DNA of 64,000 bases, from NCBI GenBank assembly GCA_026122225.1, contig JANEZZ010002877.1, positions 2,418,001-2,482,000 on the forward strand, given 5' to 3'. Below are positions 21,425 to 61,979 of this stretch, piece after piece. The stretch comes from Heloderma charlesbogerti (taxonomy: Eukaryota; Chordata; Lepidosauria; Squamata; Helodermatidae). The stretch's first letter is position 1. Each line of letters opens with the position of its first letter. Below the pieces are notes generated by a model. The model was not told where the DNA came from and ran no database searches. It was given only the letters and a program-made list of their open reading frames with translations. A program made the position numbers and the translations under genes.

Positions 21425-22405
21425 ATGCTGGCACCAGTGACATGGGGAATGTAGTTGTGAGGTCCTGGAAGCCAAATTTAGGTTGCTAAATATGAGGCTG
21501 AAAGCCAGAACCACAAAGTTAGCTTACTTTGAAATGCTACCTGTTCTAGATGCGGGGCCAGCTAGATGGGCAAAGCTGAGGAGTCTAGGCCATGGAGATG
21601 AAAATGTTTCCAGTTGCCCAAATGGGACAGCGAGGAAATAGGCAATAAGCATATAGTGGAACATGATAGCCAGTCAAAAGAGACCTAAGAGCCATAGCAG
21701 AAGATGCACATCCTAGAGACATCTATGTATAGGTGTTTCTATGCTCTTGCTAGAAGCCTCCAAGCCAAGATGGGACAGTTGGAGGGTCTGATTTTAAAGG
21801 AGAGTTTACTTATAATGGCCATAATGAAACCTGGTGGAACGGAGAGAACCAGTGGGATATGGTCATCTCTGGGTATAAGCTCTATAGAAAGGCCAGGGAA
21901 AGACATACCAAGGAGGTGTCTTTACCTTATTGACAAACTAAAACCTAATAAATCACCAGGCTCAGATGGTATCCGTCTTAGAGTTCTTTAAAAACTCAAA
22001 TGTAAAATTGCTGGATTTCTAACAAAAATATGTAACATGTCCCTGAAATCTGCTTCTGTCCCAGAGGACTGGAGAATGGCCAATGTAATTCCAATTTTTA
22101 AAAAAAGGGATCCTGGGGGGTGGGGGTACTCAGGAAAGTACAGGCCAGTTAGCTTAACTTCAGTTCCAGGTTAATTGGTTGAAAGCATTATTAAACATAA
22201 ATTTAGTAAGCATATAGAAATACGAGCCCTGCTGGAAAAAAAAATCAATATGTCTTCCACAAAAGTAAGTCATGTCTCACTGACCTTGTACGGTTCTTTG
22301 AGAGTGTCAGTAAATATGTGGACAGGGGTGATGTGGTAGACATTATTTACTTGGACTTGCAGAAGATTTTTGACAAAGTCCCTCACCAAAAACTCCTGAG
22401 TAAAC
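21425..22405 (+). mobile_element. CR1 LINE, internally deleted and 3'-truncated
   Basis: The + strand encodes a CR1 ORF1-like scrap near 21422-21470 and an endonuclease fragment near 21835-21905 (SGYKLYRKAR-like). It then jumps directly to the reverse transcriptase fingers (DKLKPNKSPGSDGIRLRVL, 21930-21990), PVSLTSVPG, and VDIIYLDLQKIFDKVPHQ at about 22332-22400. The catalytic ADD motif and the 3' end are missing because a BovB tail begins at 22406. Several stops are present. The endonuclease-to-RT jump implies an internal deletion of well over 1 kb relative to a full CR1. Confidence 0.8.
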
Positions 22406-24676
22406 TTGTTGTTGTTGTTCAGTCGTTCAGTCGTGTCCGACTCTTCGTGACCCCATGGACCATAGCACGCCAGGCCTTCCTGTCCTGCGCTCTCTCCCGG
22501 AGTGTGCTCAAGTTCATATTCATTGCATCGGTGATGCTATCTAGCCATCTCATCCTCTGCCGTCCCCTTCTCCTTTTGCCTTCAGTTTTTCCCAGCATCA
22601 GGGTCTTTTCCAGAGAGTTTTCTCTTCGTATTAGGTGGCCAAAATATTGGAGCTTCAGCTTCAGTATCTGTCCTTCCAATGAGCACTCAGGGTTGATTTC
22701 CTTTAGGATGGACTGATTTGACCTCCTTGCAGTCCAGGGGACTCGTAAGAGTCTTCTCCAGCACCACAGTTCGAAAGCATCAATTCTTCGGCGCTCAGCC
22801 TTCCTTATAGTCCAGCTCTCACAGCCATACATTACTACTGGGAAAATCATAGCTTTGATTAGACAGACCTTTGTCGGCAAGGTGATGTCTCTGCTTCTTA
22901 CTATGCTGTCTAGGTTTGCCATAGCTTTCCTCCCAAGGAGCAAGCGTCTTTGAATTTCATGGCTACAGTCACCGTCTGTGGTGATCTTGGAGCCCAAGAA
23001 AGTAAAATCTGTCACTGCTTCCATTTCTTCCCCTTCTATATGCCAGGAAGTGATGGGGCCAGATGCCATGATCTTCATTTTTTTAATGTTGAGTTTCAAA
23101 CCAGCTTTTGCACTCTCCTCTTTCACCCTCAACAAGAGGCTCTTGAGATCCTCTTTGCTTTCTGCCATTAGGGTGGTGTCGTCTGCATATCGGAGGTTGT
23201 TGATAATTCTCCCAGCAATCTTAATTCCGACCTGTGATTCATCCAACCCGGCATTTCTCATGATGTACTCTGCATATAAGTTAAATAAGCAGGGTGACAA
23301 TATGCAGCCTTGTCGTACTCCTTTCCCAATTTTGAACCACACGGTTGTTCCATGTCTGGTTCTTACTGTTGCTTCTTGACCCTTGTACAGGTTTCTCAGG
23401 AGACAGGTAAGGTGGTCAGGTACTCCCATCACTGTAAGAATTGGCCACAGTTTGTTGTGATCCACACAATCAAAGGCTTTAGTGTAGTCAATGAAGCAGA
23501 AATAGACGTTTTTCTGGAATTCTCTTGCTTTCTCCATGATGCAGCGAATGTTGGCGATTTGATCTCTAGTTCCTCTGCCTCTTCGAAACCCAGCTTGTAC
23601 TTCTGGTAGTTCTCGGTTCGCATACTGCTGAAGCCTAGCTTGTAGGATTTTGAGCATCACCTTGCTGGCATGTGAAATGAGCGCAATTGTGCAGTAGTTT
23701 GAACACTCTTTGGCGTTGCCCTTCTTTGGAATTGGAATGTAAACTGACCTTTTCCAGTCTTGCGGCCACTGTTGAGTGTTCCAATTTGTTGGCATATTGT
23801 GTGCAGCACTTTAACAGCATCATCTTTTAGGATTTTAAATAGCTCAGCTGGAATACTGTCATCTCCGCTAGCTTTGTTGTTACTAATGCTTCCTAAGGCC
23901 CACTTGACTTCACTCTCTAGGATGTCCGGCTCGAGTTCAGTGACCGCACTATCATGGCTATCAGGGACATTCAGATCTTTCCTGTATAGTTCTTCTGTGT
24001 ATTCTTTCCACCTCTTCTTAATGTCATCTGCTTCTGTTAGGTCCCTGCCTTCTTTGTCCTTTATCATTCCCATCTTTGCACAAAACGTTCCCTTGAGATC
24101 TCCAATTTTCTTGAAGAGATCTCTAGTCTTTCCCATTCTGTTGTTTTCCTCGATTTCTTTGCATTGTTCATTTCAGAAGGCCTTCTTGTCTCTCCTTGCT
24201 ATTCTCTGGAACTCTGCATTCAGTTGGATATTTCTTCCCCTTTCTGCCTTGCTTTTCACTTCCATTCTTTCGTGAGCTACTTGTAAAGCCTCATCAGACA
24301 GCCACTTGGCTTTCTTGCATTTCTTTTTCTTTGGGATGGATTTCGTTGCTGCCTCCTGAACAGTGTTACAGACCTCCGTCCATAGTTCCTCAGGCACTCT
24401 GTCTATCAGGTCTAATCCCTGAAATCTATTCCTCACCTCCACTGTATATTCATAAGGGATATGATTTAGGTCATACCTGAATGGTTTAGTGGTTTTCCCT
24501 ACATTCTTCAATTTAAGCCAAAATTTTGCAAGAAGCAGCTCATGATCTGAGCCACAGTCAGCTCCAGGTCTTGTTTTTACTGACTGTATGGAGCTTCTCC
24601 ATCTTTGGCTGCAAAGGACATAATCAATCTGATTTCGATATTGACCATCTGGTGATGTCCATGTGTAGAGTCGTCT
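22406..24676 (-). mobile_element. RTE-BovB LINE, young 2.27-kb copy, nearly intact
   Basis: The minus strand encodes BovB ORF2 from the end of the apurinic endonuclease domain (SPDGQYRNQIDYVLCSQRW and DCGSDHELL near 24500-24655) through the reverse transcriptase (AGFRRGRGTRDQIANI, IDYTKAFDCVDH, GCILSPCLFNLY, NLRYADDTTLM) to the VTKSRTRLND C-terminus. The uninterrupted segment 23795-22419 is 458 codons. Only two disabling changes were seen: a TGA within KKAF*NEQC near 24169-24172, and a single-base deletion near 23788 in the ICQQIWNTQQW segment. The 3' tail is (GTT)n read on the + strand at 22406-22420. The 5' end is truncated inside the endonuclease. It joins a CR1 on the left and an L2 on the right. 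Confidence 0.96.
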
Positions 24677-24906
24677 ACACATGGGTAACTGTTTCCAGAT
24701 CAGACTGACTCAGGAACGGTCACAGCTGGTGCACTAAACACAGTTGTGCAAACATGCTCTTTGCCACAGCTGCCACCTGAAGATCCAGGGACAGTGTAGG
24801 ATGTGGGACCACTCCCAAACTATGAACCTGATCTTTCAGGGGGAGTGTGACCCCATTCCCAAGCCAGTCTCTCTACTGACCAATAGCAGGTCAGTCTTGT
24901 CTGTAT
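24677..24906 (-). mobile_element. L2 LINE, reverse transcriptase C-terminal part
   Basis: The minus strand reads TDKTDLLLVS, then GNGVTLPLKDQVHSLGVV, then LSLDLQVAAVAKSMFAQLCL and VHQL*PFLS. This is the thumb and following region of L2 ORF2. It continues the L2 fragment at 26343-27940 after removal of the CR1 insert. Its downstream part (HALVTSRLDYCN-type) is absent: the BovB 5' junction cuts it at 24676. Confidence 0.85.
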
Positions 24907-26342
24907 CATAGAATCATAGAATAGTAGTAGGGTTGGAAGGGGCCTACGAGATCGAGTCCAACCCCCTGCTCAATTCAGGAATCCAAGTCAGGGCATCCCT
25001 GACAGATGGCTGTCCAGCCCCATCTTGAATGTCTCCAGTGTGGGAGAGCCCACTACCTGCGTAGGCAATTGGTTCCATTGTCATATTGCACTAACAGTCA
25101 GGAATGTTTTCCTGATGTTCAGTCGGAATCTGGCTTCCTGTAATTTGAGCCCATTATTCCGTGTCCTGCATTCTGGGATGATCGAGAAGAGATCCTGGCC
25201 TTCCCCTCTGTGACAACCTTTCAAGTACTTGAAGAGCGCTATCATATCTCCCCTCAGTCTTCTCTGCTCAAGGCTAAACATGCCCAGTTCTTTCAGTCTC
25301 TCTTCATAGGGCTTTGTTTCCAGCCCCTTGTTCCATCTTTATTGCCCTCCTCTGAACCCTCTCCAGCTTGTCTGCATCCTTCTTAAAGTGCGGTGCCCAG
25401 AACTGGACACAGTACTCCAGATGAGGCCTAACCAGTGCTTAGTAGAGGGGAACTAGTACTTCCCAGGATTTGGAAGCTATGCCTCTATTAATGCAGCCCA
25501 AAATAGCATTTGCCTTTTTTGCAGCCACATCATCATTGTTGCTCCGAGCTTGTGATCGACAACAATTCCAAGATCCTTCTTGCTTGTAGTGTTGTTGAGC
25601 CACGTATCCCCCATCTTGTAACTGTGCATTTGGTTTCTTTTTCCTAGGTGCAGAACTTGGCATTTATCCCTATTAAATATCATTCTGTTGTTTTCTGCCC
25701 AGTGCTCCAGTCTATCAAGATCACTTTGAATTTTGTTTTATGTCTTCCAAGGTATTAGCTATCCCGCCCAATTTTGTGTCATCTGCAGATTTGATCAGCA
25801 TTCCCTGCACCTCCTCCTCCAAGTCATTAATAAAAATGTTGAAGAGCACTGGACCCAGGACTGAGCCCTGTGGTACCCCGCCCCTTACCTCTGCCCAGTT
25901 TGAGAAGGTCCCATTGATAAACACTCTTTGAGTCCGATTCTGTAGCCAACTGTAGATCCACCTGATCGTTGTTTCATCTAGCCCACTTTGAGCTAGTTTG
26001 CTCATCAGGGTATCGTGGGGCACTTTGTCGAAAGCTTTGCTGAAGTCGAGGTATATTATGTCCACAGCATTCCCACAGTCCACAAGGGAGGCTACCTGAT
26101 CAAAAAATGAGATCAGATTCGTCTAGCAGGATTTGTTCTTGACAAATCCATGTTGGCTTTGAGTAATCACTGCATTGTTTTCAAGGTGCTTACAAATGGA
26201 TTGCTTTATAATCTGCTCCAGAATTTTCCCAGAGATTGATGTCAGACTGACAGGTCTGTAGTTCCCAGGTTCCTCCTTTTTACCCTTTTTGAAGATAGGG
26301 ACAACATTAGCCCTTCTCTAGTCATCTGGCACTTCATCCATC
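24907..26342 (-). mobile_element. CR1 LINE, 1.4-kb copy nested in L2
   Basis: The minus strand encodes the CR1 reverse transcriptase from NYRPVSLTSISGKILEQII through HGF, VDIIYLDFSKAFDKVPHD and GVPQGSVLGPVLFNIFINDL to the catalytic SADDTKLGG block (normally FADDTKL), then the C-terminal [16 protein letters not shown]. The 3' end at 24907-24980 has GGGTTGGAAGGGGCC and the ATTCTATG tail. Stops near 26120 and 26320 and a frame change near 25720 inactivate it. Here the highly conserved FADD is SADD, a change in the catalytic motif neighbourhood. Confidence 0.92.
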
Positions 26343-27940
26343 CTGTGTTTAATCTTCACTTGTTCAGTCTCATCCAGCACATTATCAAACACTGGCAATC
26401 TTCGAGGATGTCAACCACTTCCTTAGAGTTAAGTAATAAAGAGCAATAGTGCTGAGTGTCATCAGCATATTGATGACATCTCACTCCAGAGCTCCAGATG
26501 TCCTCTCCCAGTGGTTTCATGTAGATGTTAAATAACACAGGGGACAAGACAGAGCCTTGTGAGACACCATAGGCCAGTGGCCAGAGTGCTTAACAGTAGT
26601 CCCCCAACACCACCTTGTGGACACGACCTGACAAGAAGAACTGGAAGCACTGCAATATAGTGCCCCCTAAGGCCTTGGTGGTCCAGACCATGGTTGATAG
26701 TATCAAACTGCCAAGAGGTCCAGGAAAACTAATAGAGCCACACATGCCCATCCAGTTCCACCATAGGTCATCTACTAGGGTGACCAAACCATTCTCAGTC
26801 CCATTACCTGGCTGAAAGCCTGATTGAAGTGAGTCAGGATAATCAGAATAATCCAGATGCATATGGAGTTGCAAGGCCACCACCTTTTCGATCATCTTAG
26901 CAAAGAATGGAATATTTTAGACTGGCCTATAGCTTCCCAAATATTTTGGGTCAAGGGAAGGTGTCTTTTAATAAAGGTCTTATTGTTGCCTCCTTTAATC
27001 AAGAAGGAACATGTCCGTCTTGCAAGGAATCATTACTCACTTCCCGTAACCTTGTGGCCAGTCCTATTCTGGCTGATATGATTAGCCAGGAAAGGCAAGG
27101 GTCAAGCAGACAGTAGTAGCCCTCGCCTCTCCAGGCCCCTTATCCTCTACCTCAAGATACACGAGCAGGAAATAATCCAAACCAACTGGACAAGCTGTTG
27201 ACAAGGTTACATACAGTTGACCTGCCGCAATGTTGGAGTCGAAATCAAGGCGAATCTGAGCAACTTTTTCTGCAAAGACTGAGGGCCGCCTGTTCATAGT
27301 GAAAGGTGAAAGGGTCCTGGTGAAATCAGGATCCTGGTGAAAAAGGCCTTGCATGGTGCAGAAAAGCATTGCGGATGTATTTTGTGTGGACACAATGGTG
27401 GCAGAGATATAGGCTTTCTTTGCTGCTCTCACTACCACAGAGTAGGTGTCCAACTGGATTCTAGTTTGTTTGATCAGATTCATGTCTAGTTTTCCTCCAA
27501 TGGCGCTCTAGCCATCTTGCTTCCTGTTTCATTGCCCTTAGCTCCCTGCCAAACTAGGGAGCTAACCTGGCTCTACCATGGGGGTGAGGGCACTTAGGAG
27601 TGATCGTGTCAGCCACCTGGGCCATTTCCGTATACCACAGATCAGCCAAGGCTTTGACAGTATCACCAACAGATGAGGCAGAAAACTCCATTCGGATCCA
27701 CCAAGCACCTGGTGTGGACCATTTTATTTGGTCCGCCACCCCTGCAGAAGTTTAAGCCAGCAGTCAGTCTAAAACTGCCCTAAAAGTGATCCAATCATGA
27801 CAAGAGACCACACTTTGAAGTTAGTTTGTTTTAAACTAACTGCATTTAAGGGAAAGCTTAACTCCACGCTTATCCTGGCCAAGCGAGAGAAAGTGCAAAC
27901 CTGAAGCTCACTGCAGCTCATTCCTGCTCTTGCCCATTGC
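26343..27940 (-). mobile_element. L2 LINE, linker and reverse transcriptase N-terminal part
   Basis: The minus strand carries the L2 linker (LIKQTRIQLDTYSVVVRAAK, EKVAQIRLDFDSNIAAGQL at 27480-27200), the fingers (LKEATIRPLLK, IEKVVALQLHMHLDYSD), the LQSGFQPGNGTENGLVTLVDD block at about 26830-26760, and the catalytic CHQYADDTQHY at 26487-26455. Frameshifts and stops are scattered. It ends at LNKL..KHR near 26347, where the nested CR1 begins, and resumes at 24906. The N-terminal endonuclease is missing or unrecognisable left of about 27770-27940. Confidence 0.88.
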
Positions 27941-28100
27941 ACTAAACAATGGCTTAGCAATCATATTTCAAACGAGAGATTTAGACCTGGCTGTGTTTGC
28001 ATGTTGTTTGAAATATGGTAGCCATGTTGTAACAATTTCCAAAGGATCAGGAATAATACCAACCATATTTACAATGCAACATGCGAGATTTGAGTTATGT

Positions 28101-28164
28101 TGTGATCTATGTACTTCAAATATGCATTTAACTGTGATCTATGTACTTCAAATATGTATTTAAA
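28101..28164. repeat. 32-bp tandem duplication
   Basis: TGTGATCTATGTACTTCAAA begins at 28101 and again at 28133; the two 32-bp units differ at one or two positions. Confidence 0.9.
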
Positions 28165-30643
28165 TCCTAATGTTCATGTGAATTATATTCGCAGATTAAT
28201 GTGGAAATAGGATGGAATGGATTTATGAATTAATGCATGCAAAACTGACACAGCCTAGAAATAGACTGATCTGTGATACCTACTTGGAATACTGTATTGT
28301 GATTGAAACTGCACTGTGAACATTGCTACATTGGCAACTTGATCCTAATAAGATATAATTCTTTACTGGCCCTCTAAACTGTAGCTGACCATGGAGATGC
28401 AAGCTATCCAACATGTTCTTCCAAAAGGCATCAGCTCCCCCCCCCCTTTCTATTATGTTGGAGCAAATAAGATGCTGTACTTAGTACTGAGCATACAATG
28501 AATACTCTTAATAGGCTAATTAGGTAGCAAATTCAGGACAACTTAAAAGGGGTAGACAGAACAAAGGCAGGTGTTCCAGTCAGTGTTAAGCCATTTTGTT
28601 TTTATTTATTTATATACTCCTTCAAAGAAAGACAGTATATGTTTGTTCGAGTATAAAACTCATAATGCCTTCCGGTAAACCCAACGCTTTGATGGGCCAT
28701 GCTGGACTAAAAGTCTCTTAGAGCCTAATCACATGTCTACTTGGAAATAAGTCCCACTGAATTCAAGAGGGGCAGCTATCTAGGAGATGTGCAGCGCAAT
28801 CTTGTGCATATTTACTCAGAAGTATTTGAGATAAGTATGCATAGTACTACAGATTTAAACCTTGGAACTGGAAAAGGACCAAAGTTTATCAGCTCCAGTT
28901 GTCTATCTTAAAATGGCATGATTCCGCTTTCAGTATACGTCAACTTTCTTCCAAAGTTAACCATAATTCATAAGCATGAAATCTGTACAAAATGTGTATA
29001 TTTTGCATGACTACTACTAGATCTTTTCAGATAAGAGTAACCCAGAAAAAAACAGTGGTGTTTTTTCATATAAAATGCTAAGGGGCTGTATTTATTTGTA
29101 TTAAAATGTGAGGTGAATCTTACTGGCATATTTACATCATCAGATATGACAAGACAATTCATTACATTGAAGGCCAGATTATTTGCTTGTTTAACTCACT
29201 AGCAGGACTGCTCATATTCAGTGGCTGAGTTTGGATATAACACCAAACTATAGTTTAGTACTATATGAGTGAGCTTCAGGATCATGCACTCTCCCCTCCC
29301 TTCTCGTCCTCTGGTCAGCCCACGAAGAGGAGATTGGAAGAATTTGCTTCAGTTTTCAACTAATCCGTTTGCCATATCAGCCTAACCAGGAGAAATTGCG
29401 GTTAGTCTGTCTGAACAAGCAACTTCAAACCATGGTTTATGGTCCTGGATTCTTCAGACAAACCATAGATAAACTAACCACAGTTCCTGATTTGAGTGTA
29501 ATGACAAACTGTGGTTAGTAGAAACTGGAGGCAGATGCTTCTGATCTGTGTGGCCATGGCAGAGGAGGAGAGGCAAGCAAGCTCACACTAAATGTTGACA
29601 TTAAGAATGGAAAGAACTACAACAATTTACTTGTAATCCAAGCTTGTGTGCATTTATTTTACCTTACAAAGATGGGCTTATACTTAAAGGTGGATTAGCC
29701 CTGGATTACAACTACATTGTCTGTGAAGAGATGCCATCTTCCAATTTCTTAATGTAAAAGAATTCACATTTCCCCCCTCCTCTCCCAAAGAATACTACCT
29801 CTTGCAAAATGATCTGCTATTAATATAAAAATGCTGATTAAAATATGCTCATGGCTTATCATGCCATCCAAACCAGCTCATTAGGTATAAATACTTGCAA
29901 GCAGACTTTCCCCCCCTTTTGCTGGGTACTGTTTAAAATTCCTCTCATGTAACTATTTGCCATAAATGGCTTCTTGGCACTGTTTCAGTTGCTGGATGTG
30001 AGGGTGTTGGGTTAGTCACACACCAACATCTCCTTGCATTATACAGTTTGGCCTGTGATTCATTCTCACAGCAGTCTCATGGCTATGACAAATGCCATTT
30101 TTTGTATAAATACTTGCTTCCCTGACCTTTATACTGTCAGCAAGTGGCAGGAACTAGAATGGCAATTGGGTGCCATTTCTGAAAGGAGCTAATCTGTTTC
30201 ATTTATGAATGAAATGCTAACTCATTTCTGCTGTATTTGCATCTTTACTACTTGAAATGCTCCCAAATGCTGATTGATTAAAGCCTTGCAAATTGATCTT
30301 CACTTGGGACACTCTCCCTTCTGGCAGCTTCCTGCATTGTTGGTTGCATGATTAAATAATAAATCAGAAGTGTAGAAAGCAGTGCCCACAAAAAAGAGGT
30401 ATACATTTTTATGAGAATATCCTGCTGTTTGGGGACTGTGCCACTCACCCACAATGAACCCACTAATTTCCAGGGATATCATTTTGGGCTAATTGAGAGT
30501 CAGCTCAGTGTTCCTGACATTTGAGAAATGTTTAACCTTAGAAACCACTCTCAAGTCATAATATTGTCAAGTTCAACAGGCATCAGGTACCACCTGATAG
30601 CAGGATTGTTTACAGGATTATGTCAGATTCACACATACCATTA
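28165..30643. other. non-coding DNA with decayed MITE pieces
   Basis: Two scraps of the short GCAATCCTAT MITE lie at 28721-28772 (AATAAGTCCCACTGAATTCA) and 28792-28840 (GCGCAATCTTGTGCATATTT). A decayed foldback with AAACCATGGTTTATGG and ACAAACTGTGGTTAG lies at about 29225-29525. Nothing else recognised. Confidence 0.5.
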
Positions 30644-30652
30644 GGACATGAT

Positions 30653-30744
30653 TGTTGTTGTTGTTCAGTCATTAAGTCGTGTCCGATTCTTTGTGACCCC
30701 ATGGACCATAGCACGCCAGGCCTTCCTGTCCTCCGCTTTCTCCT
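30653..30744 (-). mobile_element. BovB LINE, 92-bp 3'-end insertion
   Basis: Only the extreme 3' end is present: a (TTG)n tail at 30653-30665, then CAGTCATTAAGTCGTGTCCG and CACGCCAGGCCTTCCTGTCC. It is flanked by GGACATGAT at 30644-30652 and 30745-30753, a perfect 9-bp target duplication. A standard 5'-truncated target-primed insertion. Confidence 0.93.
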
Positions 30745-30753
30745 GGACATGAT

Positions 30754-32346
30754 AGCCACTAGAAAAATGCCACTACGTGGAAGAGGAGCCATGTAACATG
30801 CTTTCCATGATGGTAGTTCCCCCATGTTGTTTCAGTGACTTTACATCATGTTATTGCAACATGCAGTAATATGGCGAAAACTGCTGGGGCTATGTGGAGA
30901 GCAGTTGTCATGAATGGCTTGCTATGTAGGGCAGCTTACAGTTTGGCATTTTGAAGCTGCTTTCTTCCCTTTGCACATGTAAACTGGACCTAAAATGTCC
31001 CTGAAACACATTGCCAAATGGTTCTTGCTTTGTTTTCCTTTGACCCCCCCCCTTTTGCTTTCATTCTTCTGCATGTGAGTATCTCTGCAACGCCAGTTGC
31101 TCTAGTTGCTTCTTTTCCCCCTTTAGAAAAAATACTAGCTATTTAGTTTTTTGAAAGCTGCTATGATATTCTCTATTCTCTAAGCTAAACATAGCTGTTA
31201 CTTTAGCTTTTCCTTATGTTTCATATATTCTGGCTGGGATCCAAAGGACCGTGTCAGTCTGTATCCAACAGGGCTTTGCATTTAAGTTTCTTAAGCATCA
31301 GCGGCCACCTCATCCCACAATTTGAAACAGGAGAACATTTTCTAAAATCTTGTGCTGTAGCATGGGATTTGCTTTTCAAAGGTGAAAGTAAAAAGTCTAT
31401 GGGGGATACACAAGACAATGGATATGTTTTCAGATAAGTTCTTTGGATCACAACCTCTATGCTCCTTATAGTTTGCTGTCCTCTTGGTAATGTAATATTT
31501 ATGAATTCAAACAAATCTGAAAGAAAACTGCTTATAATATTCCAGTATTATGCTCAGCCTTTTTCTGGCAAACAAATTCATTACATTACCTCAAGTGCCA
31601 GTCAAAATATGTTTATGAAAGCAGAAGCATATGAGAAAGGAAAGAAATATGTGGGGAAACTCCCAAAACAGAGACGTCAACCAATCAGGTTTTTTTTCCC
31701 TGCTCTACATGTAGCATTTGTATCTTTGCAATTCAGCAGTGTTACTGAACCAGACTAATGAAGTGAAAAGTAGGGTATTCCATCTCTCAAAAGAAATTAA
31801 TAAATATATGATAATTTCATTTAATATTTTTATCCCACTTTTCCTTCCAAAAGGAAGCTGAAATCAGCTGACAATAAGTACAAAATAATCCATATAAAAG
31901 TATCAAAATTATAGTCTGTATAGTACCCTTGTATTTAAGCACTAGCCTGGTAGCTGTAGGTGACCAGGAATTTCATGCAGGCAAGCAAGTGGGGTGGCAG
32001 AGGAGGGATGGAGTGGCGCCTAGAAGAGGAAGCCACCGCCTCTCCATCCAGCATAGAAATGCAGGTCTCCGTCCCTCTTCTACCAGCCCCCAGCTGGCTA
32101 GTTAAAAAAAAAAAATCAAGCCAGTAACTTTTGCAGCTTATTTATAAGGCTGCAATATAGACACAGTAATGTATATCTAAACAATAAACAGGGCAGCTGA
32201 ATACTATACCACATTCATAATGGCAAATCAATAAATATGAAACTTTTCAGTAGCATATCAACACTTAACAAAATATCACATTTTTCTAATTAAGTAATAT
32301 ACCATATACAGGTAACAAACTCAGAGCTGCAACAAAACAATACAGA
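30754..32346. other. non-coding DNA, little recognised
   Basis: TATTTTTATCCCACTTTTCC near 31825 looks like an L2-type 3' end in reverse orientation. No exon was recognised; the 99-codon ORF at 31459-31758 has no motif. Confidence 0.45.
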
Positions 32347-32535
32347 TTATTGGAAAATAATGATTGTTTTATAATATCAGGGCTTGTAAATGTGTTCTAG
32401 TAACTGCAACTTGATATAATTTATATTACTTGCACTCATAATTATTGGAGAATAATGGTTGTTGAATAATATCAGGGCTTGTAAATATGTTCTAGTAATT
32501 GCAATTTGATATAATTTATAATGCTGCATTTATAA
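32347..32535. repeat. 94-bp tandem duplication
   Basis: Unit 1 (32347-32440) and unit 2 (32441-about 32535) share ATTATTGGARAATAATGRTT, TATCAGGGCTTGTAAAT and GATATAATTTATA in order, with a few substitutions. Confidence 0.88.
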
Positions 32536-33311
32536 GTTTTTAGTGGATAAGGATGGATTTGTGTAGCTATAATTTGAATTATACAGAAAGTATATATGAG
32601 GTATACTGTGGAACCAGACATTATTTTAATGTGGATACATTTGCGCTTTTGTTCATGTTGACTCTGACTTTATAGCTCCATGTTATGATACAAGACAACT
32701 GGTTTTGTTAGTTAAACTATTGGTTTTATTATGAAAATAGATCAAAACAGACCTATGGCCTTCTAGGATTATTATTATTTCTGCATCTCCTAATCACATT
32801 TCTGTGCTTTTTCAGTTTAATAAGTTTTTAATCGGCATCATGTAGTTTTATTTTCTTTTAATGCATGTTCCTTTGAGCAAAATATTCTGTAATTTGCATT
32901 TGCTCTTAATTTCACAGCCTGACAGTCTCTCCATTGTAAAAATTTCTAATCACAACTCTGAAGTCACACAGCAATATATTGTACATGTGCGTTTTTGGCT
33001 TCTGGGACTCCTGGTTTCAAAATGCCTTCCAGACTGGACGTTTTAAAAACAATGAAAAAGTCTTCTTTCAGCCTGTTGCTCCTTTGCAATCCTTTCCTTT
33101 CTGACCTTATTCGTTCCATGGTTCCCTTAGCAAGAGGAGCCAAGTGGGAGCAAATGGGCTGTGTCCACAAGCACACAGCATCTTCACTGTAAGCGAGGAT
33201 TTGCTAGAATCCTGTTTTACCATTCCAAAGCACCTGACAGTTTTCCAGTCTATTCAGTCTTACTTTTTCTTTCTTCCTAGGACCACATGGTTATGATACT
33301 TAAAATCTGTT

Positions 33312-61979
<28,668 letters not shown>

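Noticed and set aside
22419..24682. Long minus-strand ORFs as host genes
   Set aside because: Sequence blocks are those of BovB ORF2, with a LINE tail at the 3' end.
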